NCBI RefSeq assembly: GCF_002632465.1
Contig: NZ_NIBS01000001.1
Coordinates: 279,711 to 343,710, forward strand
DNA from: Xenorhabdus budapestensis
GTDB taxonomy: Bacteria; Pseudomonadota; Gammaproteobacteria; Enterobacterales; Enterobacteriaceae
Direction: 5' to 3'
DNA length: 64,000 nucleotides
The notes under the pieces are model-generated. The model did not search any database. It was given only the letters and a program-made list of their open reading frames with translations, and was not told the origin of the DNA. The translations under genes and the position numbers were made by a program. Below are positions 20,677 through 30,471 of the stretch, piece after piece. Position 1 is the stretch's first letter. Each line of letters opens with the position of its first letter.

Positions 20677-20858
20677 TTAAAAATCATAACGCGCTACTTT
20701 TTTTAACCATTTTTATCATACAGGCAAATATCAACCTGCATTTCACTCTTATTATCTCTCTTCCAGAGGTCTTTTATTCTAAAAATTAACTAATCAGGAA
20801 TTAGATTATTTTTCCAACAAGGACGGTCTGCAATGACATATTACAGACCGTTTCCGGT

Positions 20859-22901
20859 TTATACCCCACTTGGGAAAATCAAAGTCTGTCCTGGAGCTTC
20901 ACGGTTCAAATGAATAAAATTCAGATGTTTTTCATAGTGATCAAGAATATCGCTGATTATTTGTTCTTTTGTGTAGCCCATTAAATCATTACCCTGCGTA
21001 CCTTCCATCAGAAAGGTTTCCAACCGGAAGTAATAAGACTTACCCAATCTCGCACGATAAGTAAATCCGGGCACGGAATAGCGTTGCGGCCATACCTGAT
21101 AAATAAAATTCTGTTCTTCCCCCAAATCAACAATCAGTTCAAGCGGGCTAAGGCGCTTATCCTCCTCCGAAGGCAGTGTGCTAAATTGCACTTTCGCACC
21201 GCGTAATTCCAACTCTTTTGCAACTTCCTGCATCGCAGGACGACATACCATATCCAACATACGTTGGGTACTTTTCGTTCCCGGAAAATGCATCATACGA
21301 CTCAGGCGCTGCTTCCAGTTCAAAGAACCATTGTCATGCACCAATGTTGGGGATGTATTCTGCAATGCACTGGCCTTACGGAAGTCTTCCACTCGCAATG
21401 ATTTATACAATCCCGCCATAATAAAGAAGATCACAAAACTAAACGGTAATCCCATAATTACTGTGGTGTTTTGTAAAGCAGAGATACCATCCGTCATCAA
21501 TATGCCCAATGTCAGTACACCAATTGCCACAGACCAGAATATCCGCAGCCAGTTTGGTGCGTCATTATTAATATCACTGAGGTTAGATGTGAAATTGCCT
21601 AAAACCAACGATCCCGAATCGGCCGATGTGACATAAAATAACAGCCCGGTGATAGTGGCAACGGAAGCACTAAAAGTAAAAGCCGGATAAAGTGCCAGAA
21701 GGTTATAAAAACCTTGCTCCGGATGGAGCAATACTGTTTCAGCTAATTGCCGATTACCGTGAAGAATTTCATATAACGCACTGTTACCAAAAATCGATAA
21801 CCAAAGCAGCGTAAAAACAAATGGAATAACCAGGGTTCCCATTACAAACTGGCGGATCGTTCGGCCACGGGAAATACGCGCAAGGAATAATCCAACAAAC
21901 GGTGACCAGGCAACCCACCATGCCCAGAAAAATAGTGTCCAGTTATTCATCCATTCGGTCGGACGTTCAAATGCGAAACTATTGAGTGTCATGCTCATAA
22001 AACGGCTGATGTAATCACCAACATTCTGCACCAGTCCATTAAGCAAAAATTCTGTATCCCCTACAAACAAGATAAATAGAATCAACCCTAATGCCAGTAA
22101 CACATTCAATTCGGACAAAAATCGAATGCCTTTGTTCACACCAGAGGTGACAGATACCGTTGCTACTATCACCGACAGCAGTATTAATCCCCCCTGAACG
22201 CCCAAGCCCTGTGGCAGCCCGAAAAGCACTTTCAAACCGTAATTTAGCTGCACCACACCGATTCCCAATGTAGTTGCGATACCGAAAATCGTGCCTATTA
22301 CCGCAGCGATATCCACGGTATGACCGATAGGCCCTTTGATACGATTGCCAAAAATAGGATAGAGCGCTGAACGGATAGTTAATGGCAAGTTGTAACGATA
22401 ACTGAAATAGCCCAGAGCAATCCCCATCAGAGCATACATAGACCAGCCCGTCAGGCCATAGTGGAACAATGTCCACACCATCGCCTGACGAGCTGCTTCA
22501 ATCGTTTCTCCTTCCCCCGTAGGTGGACGCATATATTGCGTAACCGGTTCAGCTACTGAGAAAAACATCAAATCAATACCTATCCCGGCAGCAAACAACA
22601 TTGCCGCCCAACTGAGCAAACTGAACTCAGGCTTAGATTGTTCCGGCCCTAGTTTGATAGAACCAAAACGGGAAGATGCAACAAATATGACAAAGACAAT
22701 ATAAAGCGTTGCAGCCAGCAGGTAGTACCAGCCAAAAGTTTTAGATACCCAGTTCAGCGTACTTTTTATCCAGATACTCGTTGCATCCGTAAAGAAAAAC
22801 GTGAAAAGAGAAAAGACAATAATTAACACTGCTGAGATAAAAAAAACGACAGAGTTCAGTGTATCCTTCTGAATGTTTTTTGGACTGTCTTGTGTGTTCA
22901 T
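20859..22901 (-). CDS. betT: High-affinity choline transporter BetT
   Basis: BetT is a proton-coupled BCCT-family choline importer of the inner membrane. The 680-residue protein (E. coli 677) has about 12 membrane segments in its first 500 residues. The substrate/aromatic-box region WTLFFWAWWVAWSPFVGLFLARISRGRT is typical of BCCT carriers. It also has the long carboxyl cytosolic domain of about 180 residues used for osmotic sensing in BetT. The gene is divergent from betIBA, sharing a 208-bp control region with a BetI-type operator. Confidence 0.95.
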   Translation of the reverse strand: MNTQDSPKNIQKDTLNSVVFFISAVLIIVFSLFTFFFTDATSIWIKSTLNWVSKTFGWYYLLAATLYIVFVIFVASSRFGSIKLGPEQSKPEFSLLSWAAMLFAAGIGIDLMFFSVAEPVTQYMRPPTGEGETIEAARQAMVWTLFHYGLTGWSMYALMGIALGYFSYRYNLPLTIRSALYPIFGNRIKGPIGHTVDIAAVIGTIFGIATTLGIGVVQLNYGLKVLFGLPQGLGVQGGLILLSVIVATVSVTSGVNKGIRFLSELNVLLALGLILFILFVGDTEFLLNGLVQNVGDYISRFMSMTLNSFAFERPTEWMNNWTLFFWAWWVAWSPFVGLFLARISRGRTIRQFVMGTLVIPFVFTLLWLSIFGNSALYEILHGNRQLAETVLLHPEQGFYNLLALYPAFTFSASVATITGLLFYVTSADSGSLVLGNFTSNLSDINNDAPNWLRIFWSVAIGVLTLGILMTDGISALQNTTVIMGLPFSFVIFFIMAGLYKSLRVEDFRKASALQNTSPTLVHDNGSLNWKQRLSRMMHFPGTKSTQRMLDMVCRPAMQEVAKELELRGAKVQFSTLPSEEDKRLSPLELIVDLGEEQNFIYQVWPQRYSVPGFTYRARLGKSYYFRLETFLMEGTQGNDLMGYTKEQIISDILDHYEKHLNFIHLNREAPGQTLIFPSGV

Positions 22902-23045
22902 AGGCAGTTCCTGAAATTAATGAAAAGAAAAAACGAAAAAGAATAATGACAATAACCATATGAATAATAAATAAAAAATAAACTAACTCTCAATAGTTCC
23001 AATTCCATTTTGTAAAAATATTGTAATAAAACATATTTAATTTTG

Positions 23046-23059
23046 ATTGAACATTCAAT
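23046..23059. promoter_or_regulatory. Candidate BetI operator
   Basis: ATTGAACATTCAAT is an inverted repeat with two intact ATTGAA/TTCAAT half-sites. It resembles known BetI sites (TTGATTGAACGTTCAATNAA type). It lies about 50 bp before betI in the betT-betI divergent region, in an AT-rich stretch suited to both promoters. Choline would relieve repression. Confidence 0.75.
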
Positions 23060-23109
23060 TAAAAAAAAGTTTAATAGCGCCGGATCATTGATTTTCTGAG
23101 CGTAAGGTC

Positions 23110-23691
23110 ATGCCCAAAATTGGAATACAGTCGATAAGAAAACAACAACTCATTGATGCAACATTAGCGGTCATCAATGAAGTTGGAATGCAGGAAGCAA
23201 GTATTGCGCAGATAGCCAGAAAAGCCGGGGTTTCTAACGGTATTATCAGTCACTATTTCAAAGATAAGAACAGATTACTTGAAGCAGCTATGCGGCATCT
23301 ATTGTATCAACTCAAAATGGCTGTAGCACGACGGTTAAGGCTACTCAACAATGCTACTCCGGCTCAAAGGCTAACAGCCATCGTTGAAGGAAATTTTGAC
23401 GCCAGTCAAATCAATAATGCAGCCATGAAAACCTGGCTGGCTTTTTGGGCCAGCAGCATGCACCAGCCCAATTTGTACCGATTACAACAAGTGAACGAAC
23501 GTCGCTTATATTCCAATATCTGTGTTGAATTCAGAAGGACTCTACCCAAAAGAGAAGCGCAACTGGCAGCACAAGGGCTGGCAGCTCTGATTGACGGTAT
23601 CTGGCTGAGAAGTGCCTTGAGCAGCAAGCCCTTTGATATAGAAAGTGCCTTCACTATCACCATCGATTATATCGAGCAGAAACTCAGATAA
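23110..23691 (+). CDS. betI: Choline-responsive repressor BetI
   Basis: BetI is a TetR-family repressor of the bet genes. The 193-residue protein (E. coli 195) has an amino-terminal helix-turn-helix ([24 protein letters not shown], residues about 35-58) and a ligand domain with the family sequence [24 protein letters not shown]. It is the first gene of betIBA, 35 bp ahead of betB. A TAAGG ribosome site precedes the ATG. Confidence 0.95.
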   Translation: MPKIGIQSIRKQQLIDATLAVINEVGMQEASIAQIARKAGVSNGIISHYFKDKNRLLEAAMRHLLYQLKMAVARRLRLLNNATPAQRLTAIVEGNFDASQINNAAMKTWLAFWASSMHQPNLYRLQQVNERRLYSNICVEFRRTLPKREAQLAAQGLAALIDGIWLRSALSSKPFDIESAFTITIDYIEQKLR

Positions 23692-23726
23692 CCTGTGTAC
23701 CCTGAATTCTGATCTAAGGAGACTCT

Positions 23727-25205
23727 ATGACCCGTTTTGGTTTACAGAAGCTTTATATCCACGGTGCTTATGTTGATAGTGCCAACCCTGATAGAAACAC
23801 TTTTGATGCAATCAATCCAGCCAATGGTGAAGTCATTGCTCAATTGCAGGCTGCAACTGAACAAGATGTTGAGCTGGCTGTGGAAAGTGCCCAAAAAGGA
23901 CAAAAAATCTGGGCAGCAATGACTGCGGTAGAGCGTTCACGGATCTTACTTAAAGCAGCAGATATTCTCCGTGAGCGCAATGATGAATTGTCCGAACTGG
24001 AAACACTGGATACCGGCAAACCGCTCTCCGAAACTCAACTAATTGATATCCTTACCGGTGCCGACGTTATGGAATATTATGCCGGTCTGATCCCTGCGAT
24101 TGAAGGCCAGCAAATTCCATTGCGTGAATCCTCTTTCATCTATACGCGTCGTGAACCACTAGGCGTCGTGGCAGGCATTGGGGCATGGAACTATCCAATC
24201 CAAATTGCCTTGTGGAAATCAGCACCAGCGCTGGCGGCTGGTAATGCCATGATTTTCAAACCCAGTGAAGTGACTTCCCTCACCGCCCTGAAGCTCGCTG
24301 AAATTTATACTGAAGCGGGTTTACCTGATGGCGTATTTAACGTCCTGACAGGCATGGGGCATGAAGTGGGCCATTATCTGGCTGTCCATCCGAAAATCGC
24401 CAAAATGTCTTTTACCGGCGGTATTGTCACCGGCAAGAAAGTGATGGCTAACGCATCCGGCTCAACATTGAAAGAAGTCACAATGGAACTGGGTGGTAAA
24501 TCTCCGTTGATCATTTTCGATGATGCCAATCTGGATCGGGCTGCCGATATCGCCATGATGGCAAACTTTTTCAGTTCAGGTCAGGTCTGTACCAACGGTA
24601 CACGCGTTTTTATCCCGAAGGCACTGGCTCCCCATTTTGAAAATAAAATCATGGAGCGTATCAAACGGATCCGCATTGGCTCACCGCTTGATCCGAATAC
24701 CAATTTTGGCCCATTGGTAAGCTTCCAGCATATGGAATCTGTCTTACGCTACATAGAAAGCGGCAAAAATTCAGGTGCCCGTTTGCTATATGGTGGTAAA
24801 CGCTTAATGGACGGTGATCTGGCGAAAGGGGCATTTATTGCACCAACCGTATTTACCGACTGTACCGATGACATGCTGATTACCCAGGAAGAAATTTTCG
24901 GCCCGGTAATGTGTATTCTGACCTACGAAACAGAAGATGAGGTCATTGCTCGCGCTAATAACACAGATTATGGCCTTGCCGCAGGAGTAGTGACGAAAGA
25001 TTTATCCCGTGCTCACCGTGTTATCCACCAATTAGAAGCCGGGATTTGTTGGATCAACACATGGGGAGAATCACCGGCAGTTATGCCAGTCGGTGGCTAC
25101 AAACATTCTGGTGTCGGACGCGAAAATGGGCTGGTTACTCTACAACACTATACACAGATTAAATCAATACAGGTTGAACTAGGAAATTTCGAATCCCTAT
25201 TTTAA
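23727..25205 (+). CDS. betB: Betaine aldehyde dehydrogenase BetB
   Basis: BetB oxidises betaine aldehyde to glycine betaine with NAD(P)+. The 492-residue protein is a full-length aldehyde dehydrogenase (E. coli 490). It has Asn155 in GAWNYP, general base Glu254 in MELGGKSP and nucleophile Cys288 in SGQVCTNG. An AAGGAG ribosome site is present. It is the middle gene of betIBA, 27 bp before betA. Confidence 0.97.
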   Translation: MTRFGLQKLYIHGAYVDSANPDRNTFDAINPANGEVIAQLQAATEQDVELAVESAQKGQKIWAAMTAVERSRILLKAADILRERNDELSELETLDTGKPLSETQLIDILTGADVMEYYAGLIPAIEGQQIPLRESSFIYTRREPLGVVAGIGAWNYPIQIALWKSAPALAAGNAMIFKPSEVTSLTALKLAEIYTEAGLPDGVFNVLTGMGHEVGHYLAVHPKIAKMSFTGGIVTGKKVMANASGSTLKEVTMELGGKSPLIIFDDANLDRAADIAMMANFFSSGQVCTNGTRVFIPKALAPHFENKIMERIKRIRIGSPLDPNTNFGPLVSFQHMESVLRYIESGKNSGARLLYGGKRLMDGDLAKGAFIAPTVFTDCTDDMLITQEEIFGPVMCILTYETEDEVIARANNTDYGLAAGVVTKDLSRAHRVIHQLEAGICWINTWGESPAVMPVGGYKHSGVGRENGLVTLQHYTQIKSIQVELGNFESLF

Positions 25206-25232
25206 CCCACGACTGAAACAGAGGAGATAACA

Positions 25233-26927
25233 ATGGCATTTGACTACATTATTATCGGTGCTGGTTCAGCGGGTAATGTGCTTGCAACTCGTTTAACGGA
25301 AGATCCGAATGTTACTGTCCTGTTGCTGGAAGCAGGTGGGCCAGATTACCGATTCGACTTTCGTACTCAAATGCCAGCAGCGCTGGCATATCCCTTGCAG
25401 GGAACCCGTTACAACTGGGCGTATGAAACCGATCCCGAACCCTACATGAATAACCGTCGTATGGAATGTGGACGGGGTAAGGGAGTAGGGGGATCGTCAT
25501 TGATCAATGGCATGTGCTATATCCGTGGCAATGCGATGGACTTTGATAATTGGGCAAAACAACCCGGTCTGGAAGATTGGGGGTATCTCGATTGCCTGCC
25601 TTATTTCCGTAAAGCAGAGTCACGGGATATTGGCCCGAATGACTACCATGGCGGCGATGGCCCTGTCAGTGTTACCACACCCAAGGCCGATAATAATGAG
25701 CTTTTTCATGCGATGGTAGAAGCCGGTATTCAGGCTGGCTATCCAAGTACTGACGACCTGAATGGCTACCAGCAAGAAGGCTTTGGCCCGATGGATCGTA
25801 CTGTCACACCAAAAGGCCGTCGCTCCAGCACTGCTCGCGGTTATCTGGATCAAGCCAAATCTAGATCTAACCTAGCCATTATGACTCATGCACTAACAGA
25901 CACCATCAAATTTAAGGGTAAAACTGCCGTTGGTGTCGATTTCTACCAAGGTAATAGTTCAACACTGACGCAGGCCAAAGCACGCAAAGAAGTTTTGCTC
26001 TGTGCCGGAGCCATCGCTTCCCCGCAGATTTTGCAGCGTTCAGGCATTGGCCCTGAAGATGTATTGCATGAATTTGGTATTCCTGCGATACATATTTTGC
26101 CCGGTGTAGGGCAAAATCTTCAGGATCATCTTGAAATGTACCTGCAATATGAGTGCCTCGAACCTGTTTCTCTCTATCCTTCTTTGAAATGGTATAACCA
26201 ACCAATGATTGGGGCTGAATGGTTATTTAAAGGCACTGGTATTGGTGCCAGTAATCATTTTGAAGCCGGTGGTTTTATCCGCACCAGTGAAAAATTTGCC
26301 TGGCCCAATATTCAGTATCACTTCTTACCCGTTGCCATTAACTACAATGGTAGTAATGCAGTCAATAAACACGGCTTTCAGGCTCACGTCGGTTCGATGC
26401 GTTCCCCAAGTCGGGGGCGTGTGAAAATCAAGTCACGTGACCCACACCAGCATCCAAGCATTTTGTTCAACTATATGTCTACAGAACAGGACTGGCAGGA
26501 ATTCCGCGATGCCATTCGCATTACACGGGAAATTATGGCACAACCCGCACTTGCTCCTTATTGTGGCCAGGAAATAAGCCCCGGATCTGGTATCCAGACA
26601 GATGAGCAGTTGGATGCCTTTATTCGGGAGCGTGCCGAAACAGCGTTTCATCCATCCTGTAGTTGTAAAATGGGATTTGATGAAATGGCTGTTGTTGATA
26701 GTCAAGGGCGAGTGCATGGTGTTGAAAACCTGCGTGTCATTGATGCGTCTATAATGCCGGAAATTATTACCGGTAATTTGAATGCCACCACTATCATGAT
26801 GGCAGAGAAAATTGCCGATAAAATCCGGGGACATCCCCCTCTGCCCCGCAGTCAGGCAAAATATTATGTCGCCAATGGTGCCCCGGTACGCAAATCGCCA
26901 GTAAACACATCATCAGAGAGTTCCTGA
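25233..26927 (+). CDS. betA: Choline dehydrogenase BetA
   Basis: BetA is a membrane-associated FAD-dependent GMC oxidoreductase that converts choline to betaine aldehyde. The 564-residue protein starts with the Rossmann dinucleotide fold [21 protein letters not shown] signature 1 appears as [20 protein letters not shown] near residue 82. The catalytic histidine region [10 protein letters not shown] is near residue 472, and [28 protein letters not shown] closes the fold. A GAGGAG ribosome site is present. Confidence 0.97.
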   Translation: MAFDYIIIGAGSAGNVLATRLTEDPNVTVLLLEAGGPDYRFDFRTQMPAALAYPLQGTRYNWAYETDPEPYMNNRRMECGRGKGVGGSSLINGMCYIRGNAMDFDNWAKQPGLEDWGYLDCLPYFRKAESRDIGPNDYHGGDGPVSVTTPKADNNELFHAMVEAGIQAGYPSTDDLNGYQQEGFGPMDRTVTPKGRRSSTARGYLDQAKSRSNLAIMTHALTDTIKFKGKTAVGVDFYQGNSSTLTQAKARKEVLLCAGAIASPQILQRSGIGPEDVLHEFGIPAIHILPGVGQNLQDHLEMYLQYECLEPVSLYPSLKWYNQPMIGAEWLFKGTGIGASNHFEAGGFIRTSEKFAWPNIQYHFLPVAINYNGSNAVNKHGFQAHVGSMRSPSRGRVKIKSRDPHQHPSILFNYMSTEQDWQEFRDAIRITREIMAQPALAPYCGQEISPGSGIQTDEQLDAFIRERAETAFHPSCSCKMGFDEMAVVDSQGRVHGVENLRVIDASIMPEIITGNLNATTIMMAEKIADKIRGHPPLPRSQAKYYVANGAPVRKSPVNTSSESS

Positions 26928-26958
26928 AAAAAAGGGTGATCATGTTCAGATCACCCTT
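26925..26958 (-). terminator. Terminator of the lipoprotein gene (possibly bidirectional)
   Basis: A 10-bp stem (AAGGGTGATC/GATCACCCTT, 26932-26958, loop 7 nt) is followed on the minus strand by a run of seven T. It thus ends the minus-strand gene at 27004. It starts 4 bp after betA and may also protect the betA mRNA end. Confidence 0.85.
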
Positions 26959-27003
26959 CCTATATGAATAAATTATCAGAATGATAAATTCTGATACGTT
27001 GAA

Positions 27004-27513
27004 TTAACCTTCCTCTTTTTTGCTATTATCACCTTTAAGACTGTTGATTAAATCATCCGTCTTTTTATCGGCATCCGATTTTATTTCTTTCGTCTTCGAC
27101 TTTACTGCATCTGCAAACTGATTAATTTTATCCGTGGCCTGTTGTTGTATCTCCCCCGCTTTGGCTGTCATCTTATCCGCTGCGTCATTTAGAGATTTTG
27201 TAACATCACCCGTATTGGAAGACTGCGTTTGACTTACCGCATCATGAGTGGAATGGTTCATATTACCCTGTTTTTCCTTGGATTTATCTACCGATTCACG
27301 CTCTCCACCCGCAGCATTGTCTTTCATGTCCTGTGATTTTTCTTTTTCATTGTCCGTCATTTCTGAGTTTTTCTGCTCAGTATCCGTTTTCATTTGAGAT
27401 GCACTATCTTCGGTTTGATGGGTTGAATCCTCCGCTTTTTTGGAAGCATCATCACAGCCTGCAATAAATGCCACAATTCCTACCAAGAACAGCGTACTAA
27501 GAATCTTCTTCAT
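27004..27513 (-). CDS. Charged low-complexity lipoprotein
   Basis: The protein is not recognised beyond being a predicted lipoprotein. It has a 19-residue signal (MKKILSTLFLVGIVAFIAG) ending in the lipobox IAG-Cys20. Two aspartates follow the cysteine, and Asp at +2 is the E. coli inner-membrane retention signal. The remaining 150 residues are very hydrophilic, rich in Lys, Asp, Glu, Ser, Thr, Gln and Asn. The second half (about 105-165) looks helical, with AADKMTAKAGEIQQQATDKI patterning that suggests a coiled coil. It is divergent from the TonB receptor gene across the repeat and Fur-like site. Confidence 0.75.
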   Translation of the reverse strand: MKKILSTLFLVGIVAFIAGCDDASKKAEDSTHQTEDSASQMKTDTEQKNSEMTDNEKEKSQDMKDNAAGGERESVDKSKEKQGNMNHSTHDAVSQTQSSNTGDVTKSLNDAADKMTAKAGEIQQQATDKINQFADAVKSKTKEIKSDADKKTDDLINSLKGDNSKKEEG

Positions 27514-27608
27514 TGACTAACCCCTTGCACTTACGGAAATGACCTTGCGAATGAGTGTTTTGGTTTTTATACCACAACATCCCATAAGCACTTTGCAGCA
27601 AACCATAC

Positions 27609-27696
27609 CTATAAAAGCTATGTCTATAAAAAGCTATGCCGATAAAAAAACTGTACTGATAAAAAACTGTGCCGATAAAAAACATGCAGATAAAAA
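27609..27696. repeat. Short tandem repeat, period 15-17
   Basis: Six imperfect copies of a unit like GATAAAAAACTGTGCC start at about 27611, 27626, 27642, 27659, 27674 and 27689. They fill the divergent region between the lipoprotein and TonB receptor genes. The last unit runs into the Fur-like palindrome. The array changes promoter spacing and could be length-variable. Confidence 0.75.
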
Positions 27697-27712
27697 TAAT
27701 TCTCATTTTTAT
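27688..27712. promoter_or_regulatory. Fur-like palindrome before the TonB receptor gene
   Basis: GATAAAAAT and ATTTTTATC form a perfect 9-bp inverted repeat around AATTCTC. The centre read on the other strand, AATGAGAATTATT, closely resembles Fur-box cores. It lies 71-95 bp upstream of the receptor ATG, where iron-dependent repression would act. Confidence 0.55.
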
Positions 27713-27782
27713 CTGCCCGACTTGCTTTCTTAGATGACTTATAACAATGCAATATTTCACACAAACACATTTTAGGAAATTT

Positions 27783-30092
27783 ATGGCAAATAATAGTCAA
27801 AATTTAGAAAAACGCCCAATCACAACTTTTATTCGAAAAATCTTAAACGGAACATTTTCGGGAACACTGGTATTAGGTATTGTATTTTCCAATGCCGTTT
27901 TAGCGGCAGAAAATCCTGCTGAGAAGGGTGCCGAAAAGAAAAATAAGGTTATACAACTATCAACGCTTTCGGTAATAGGAAGTGTCCACAACAGCACCAG
28001 CGCAGGTAGTTCTTCGCTCAAAAAGGAAGATATCGACCGGACTCAGGCTGATAACGTTGCCCAATTACTCGAACAGCTTCCCGGTGTTTCTATGTCCGGC
28101 TCGCCGCGCTCCGGTGGGCAAACCTTAAATATCTGGGGAATGGGAGAATCAGAAGACATCAAAATCACACTGGATGATGCACCCAAAGGATTCGAGAAAT
28201 ATCGTCAGGGTTCCATTTTTATAGAACCAGAATTAATCAAACGTATTGATGTTGATAAAGGGCCACACAATTTATTGAATGGCAACGGTGGATTTGGCGG
28301 TTCTGTCAAAATTGTGACAAAAGATACCAGCGACTTGTTACGTCCGGATGAAGATTGGGGCGGCTTTATCAAACAAAGCTACCACACCAATGACAGGCAA
28401 TGGATCAACAGTATTGCGTTATACGGCAGAGATCCTAATGGCTATGCTGATGGATTGCTGTATACCAACAAACGTGATGGTCATAATATCAAGCGCCCTG
28501 ATGGTACACGTTTTGAATATTCACAAAACAACCAAACGTCTTATTTATTGAAAGCCAATTTCTACCCCAATGACACGCATACTATAAGTTTGTCCGCTAT
28601 GCGCTCTGAATCAGATGGTTGGCAGCCGTGGGCAGCTAAACGGGATGGAATGGTAGTTCCATCTGATGCTGACATCAAAAGATATGGCTGGGATGGTGCC
28701 TGGAAAAGAAAATTGGTCTTCCGTGATCAAATCGATCAAAACTATTCTGCCAAATGGAGTATCGCACCGGAAGATAATCCATGGATAAATTTAACACTTA
28801 CCTATGCCTATTCCAAAACCAAGCAAAACGATAGTCGCCCTGAGAATGCTGCATCTTCTTTCAGTGGGTTAATGGGTAATAAAAGCTGGGTTGATTACAC
28901 TGACAATTTGGTTGATATCAATAATAACAGCGTGTTCTCAACAGGTATAATCGAACATGAATTAATAGCAGGCGCCCGTTGGCATAAGAACCAACGCAAC
29001 GTTTTAATGTTCGATAAAGGCAATAAAAATAATGCTGAATATAATTACGGCTATTACCAGCCTCACTATATGCCAGCGGGCGATCAGCATACTTACAGCG
29101 TATATATGCAAGATTCTTTGAAACTAGGGAATATTACAATCACGCCAGGGATTCGCTATGACCATGTTAAAAACATTGGTGAAGAAAATAAGGCACCTCG
29201 CTTTAACAACAAATCACCTGAAATCAACCATGATTATAGCAGTGTGACTTATACTGGTTGGACACCTCATTTGGGAGTAGTGTGGAAAACCAACCAACAT
29301 CTTTCACTATTTGCAGATATCAGCCGCACATGGAGAGCACCACTGGTAGATGAACAGTATGAAGTTCAGTCAGCAAAAACCAATCTTCCCGGCTCCAGCC
29401 GTAATCTTAAGGTTGAAAGAATGACAGGGATACGACTTGGTGCCATTCTCGATTTCGATGATCTGATGCTTGAAAATGACAGCTTGCAAATTCGTACAAC
29501 CTTATTCCGTAACCGTGGTAAGGATGAAATCTTCAAAAGACGTGGAATTTATTGTACAGAACAAATTGAAAGTGGTTCGAGTAGCTCATGTGAAAAGCCA
29601 TTAGCGAATTATCGCAACCTGCCGAGTTATACTATAGAAGGCTTGGAAATAGAGACCTTCTATGACAGCAGAACACTATTCGGAAAATTTTCTTTCTCTA
29701 CCATTCGCGGCCAGCGTGATGCTTCGATGCGCGATCCGTGGATAGGACATAAGACCTGGATTGCTGAAATTCCGCCAAGATCTGCACATGCTATGCTTGG
29801 GTTCAAAATCCCACGCTGGCAGATGGCGATGGGCTGGAAAGGTGATTTTATCCGCAAACAAGATCGTTCATCTGTAGATGGCGATCCAGAAGCATGGCAT
29901 TGGTCATTACCAAAAACCAGAGGCTATGCCCTGCATGGTCTGTTTGCAAGCTGGCGCCCGCCTCTTATGAAAGGCTTTGAAGCACGGATCACTGTAGATA
30001 ACCTGTTCAACCGTGATTACTATCCATATTTAGGAGAAGCCGTTTCAGGTATTGGTCGTAATTACAAATTCAGTATTTCACAGCAATTCTAA
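27783..30092 (+). CDS. TonB-dependent heme/hemoglobin-type outer-membrane receptor
   Basis: This is a TonB-gated beta-barrel receptor. The start is placed at ATG 27783 (769 residues) because AGGA lies 6 bp upstream; the frame also has an ATG at 27747. A signal peptide with an extended amino region probably ends at AVLA, about residue 42. The plug domain spans roughly residues 70-180 (QADNVAQLLEQLPGVS, GGFGGSVKIVTKD). The barrel ends in a terminal Phe (FSISQQF). A WRAP segment followed by NLKVE recalls the FRAP/NPNL boxes of heme receptors. Substrate is therefore probably heme or hemoprotein. No ABC transporter is adjacent. Confidence 0.82.
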   Translation: MANNSQNLEKRPITTFIRKILNGTFSGTLVLGIVFSNAVLAAENPAEKGAEKKNKVIQLSTLSVIGSVHNSTSAGSSSLKKEDIDRTQADNVAQLLEQLPGVSMSGSPRSGGQTLNIWGMGESEDIKITLDDAPKGFEKYRQGSIFIEPELIKRIDVDKGPHNLLNGNGGFGGSVKIVTKDTSDLLRPDEDWGGFIKQSYHTNDRQWINSIALYGRDPNGYADGLLYTNKRDGHNIKRPDGTRFEYSQNNQTSYLLKANFYPNDTHTISLSAMRSESDGWQPWAAKRDGMVVPSDADIKRYGWDGAWKRKLVFRDQIDQNYSAKWSIAPEDNPWINLTLTYAYSKTKQNDSRPENAASSFSGLMGNKSWVDYTDNLVDINNNSVFSTGIIEHELIAGARWHKNQRNVLMFDKGNKNNAEYNYGYYQPHYMPAGDQHTYSVYMQDSLKLGNITITPGIRYDHVKNIGEENKAPRFNNKSPEINHDYSSVTYTGWTPHLGVVWKTNQHLSLFADISRTWRAPLVDEQYEVQSAKTNLPGSSRNLKVERMTGIRLGAILDFDDLMLENDSLQIRTTLFRNRGKDEIFKRRGIYCTEQIESGSSSSCEKPLANYRNLPSYTIEGLEIETFYDSRTLFGKFSFSTIRGQRDASMRDPWIGHKTWIAEIPPRSAHAMLGFKIPRWQMAMGWKGDFIRKQDRSSVDGDPEAWHWSLPKTRGYALHGLFASWRPPLMKGFEARITVDNLFNRDYYPYLGEAVSGIGRNYKFSISQQF

Positions 30093-30146
30093 CTGACACT
30101 TAACCACTCAACTGATAATCCTTTTAATATCCTGTAAGAAGCCGAT

Positions 30147-30175
30147 AAAAACCCGCTGTTTTGTCTCACAGCGGG
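30147..30175 (-). terminator. Terminator of the nqr-apbE-nqrM operon
   Basis: An 8-bp GC-rich stem (CCCGCTGT/ACAGCGGG, 30152-30175) is followed on the minus strand by TTTTTATCGG. It lies 60 bp past the nqrM stop. On the plus strand it may also mark the end of the receptor mRNA. Confidence 0.8.
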
Positions 30176-30234
30176 CTATCCTTCCAACGTTATTTTTTTA
30201 ACTGGTGATAGATTTTCTCACAAGAAAAACATCA

Positions 30235-30459
30235 TCAAAGAATGCGGTTTTTCTCCAGTTGCGCATAACGAGCGGCTTCCCTTGCCATACGTTTTTTACG
30301 CGCATCACAAGGTTCAGGACAATCGCAGACTTTTTCAACACCTATACTTCCCAAGCCTCCACAACTTCCCTGAATACTTTTGCGCTTAAAGATATAGCCT
30401 AATGCCATCCCCACAAAAGCCAGCAGGAAAAAGATAAAGGCTGCGATAAAAACTTCCAT
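30235..30459 (-). CDS. nqrM: Na+-NQR maturation factor NqrM
   Basis: NqrM (DUF539) is needed to assemble Na+-NQR, probably by delivering iron to the Cys4-Fe site between NqrD and NqrE. The 74-residue protein has one amino-terminal membrane helix (FIAAFIFFLLAFVGMALGYIF) and the four-cysteine signature CGG...VCDCPEPCD at residues 33-51. It follows apbE by 12 bp at the end of the nqr operon, its usual place. A GAGGGAAAGG ribosome site is present. Confidence 0.95.
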   Translation of the reverse strand: MEVFIAAFIFFLLAFVGMALGYIFKRKSIQGSCGGLGSIGVEKVCDCPEPCDARKKRMAREAARYAQLEKNRIL

Positions 30460-30471
30460 AACCTTTCCCTC

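Noticed and set aside
22039..22476. 145-residue open frame inside betT
   Set aside because: It is an out-of-frame shadow of the conserved BCCT coding sequence.
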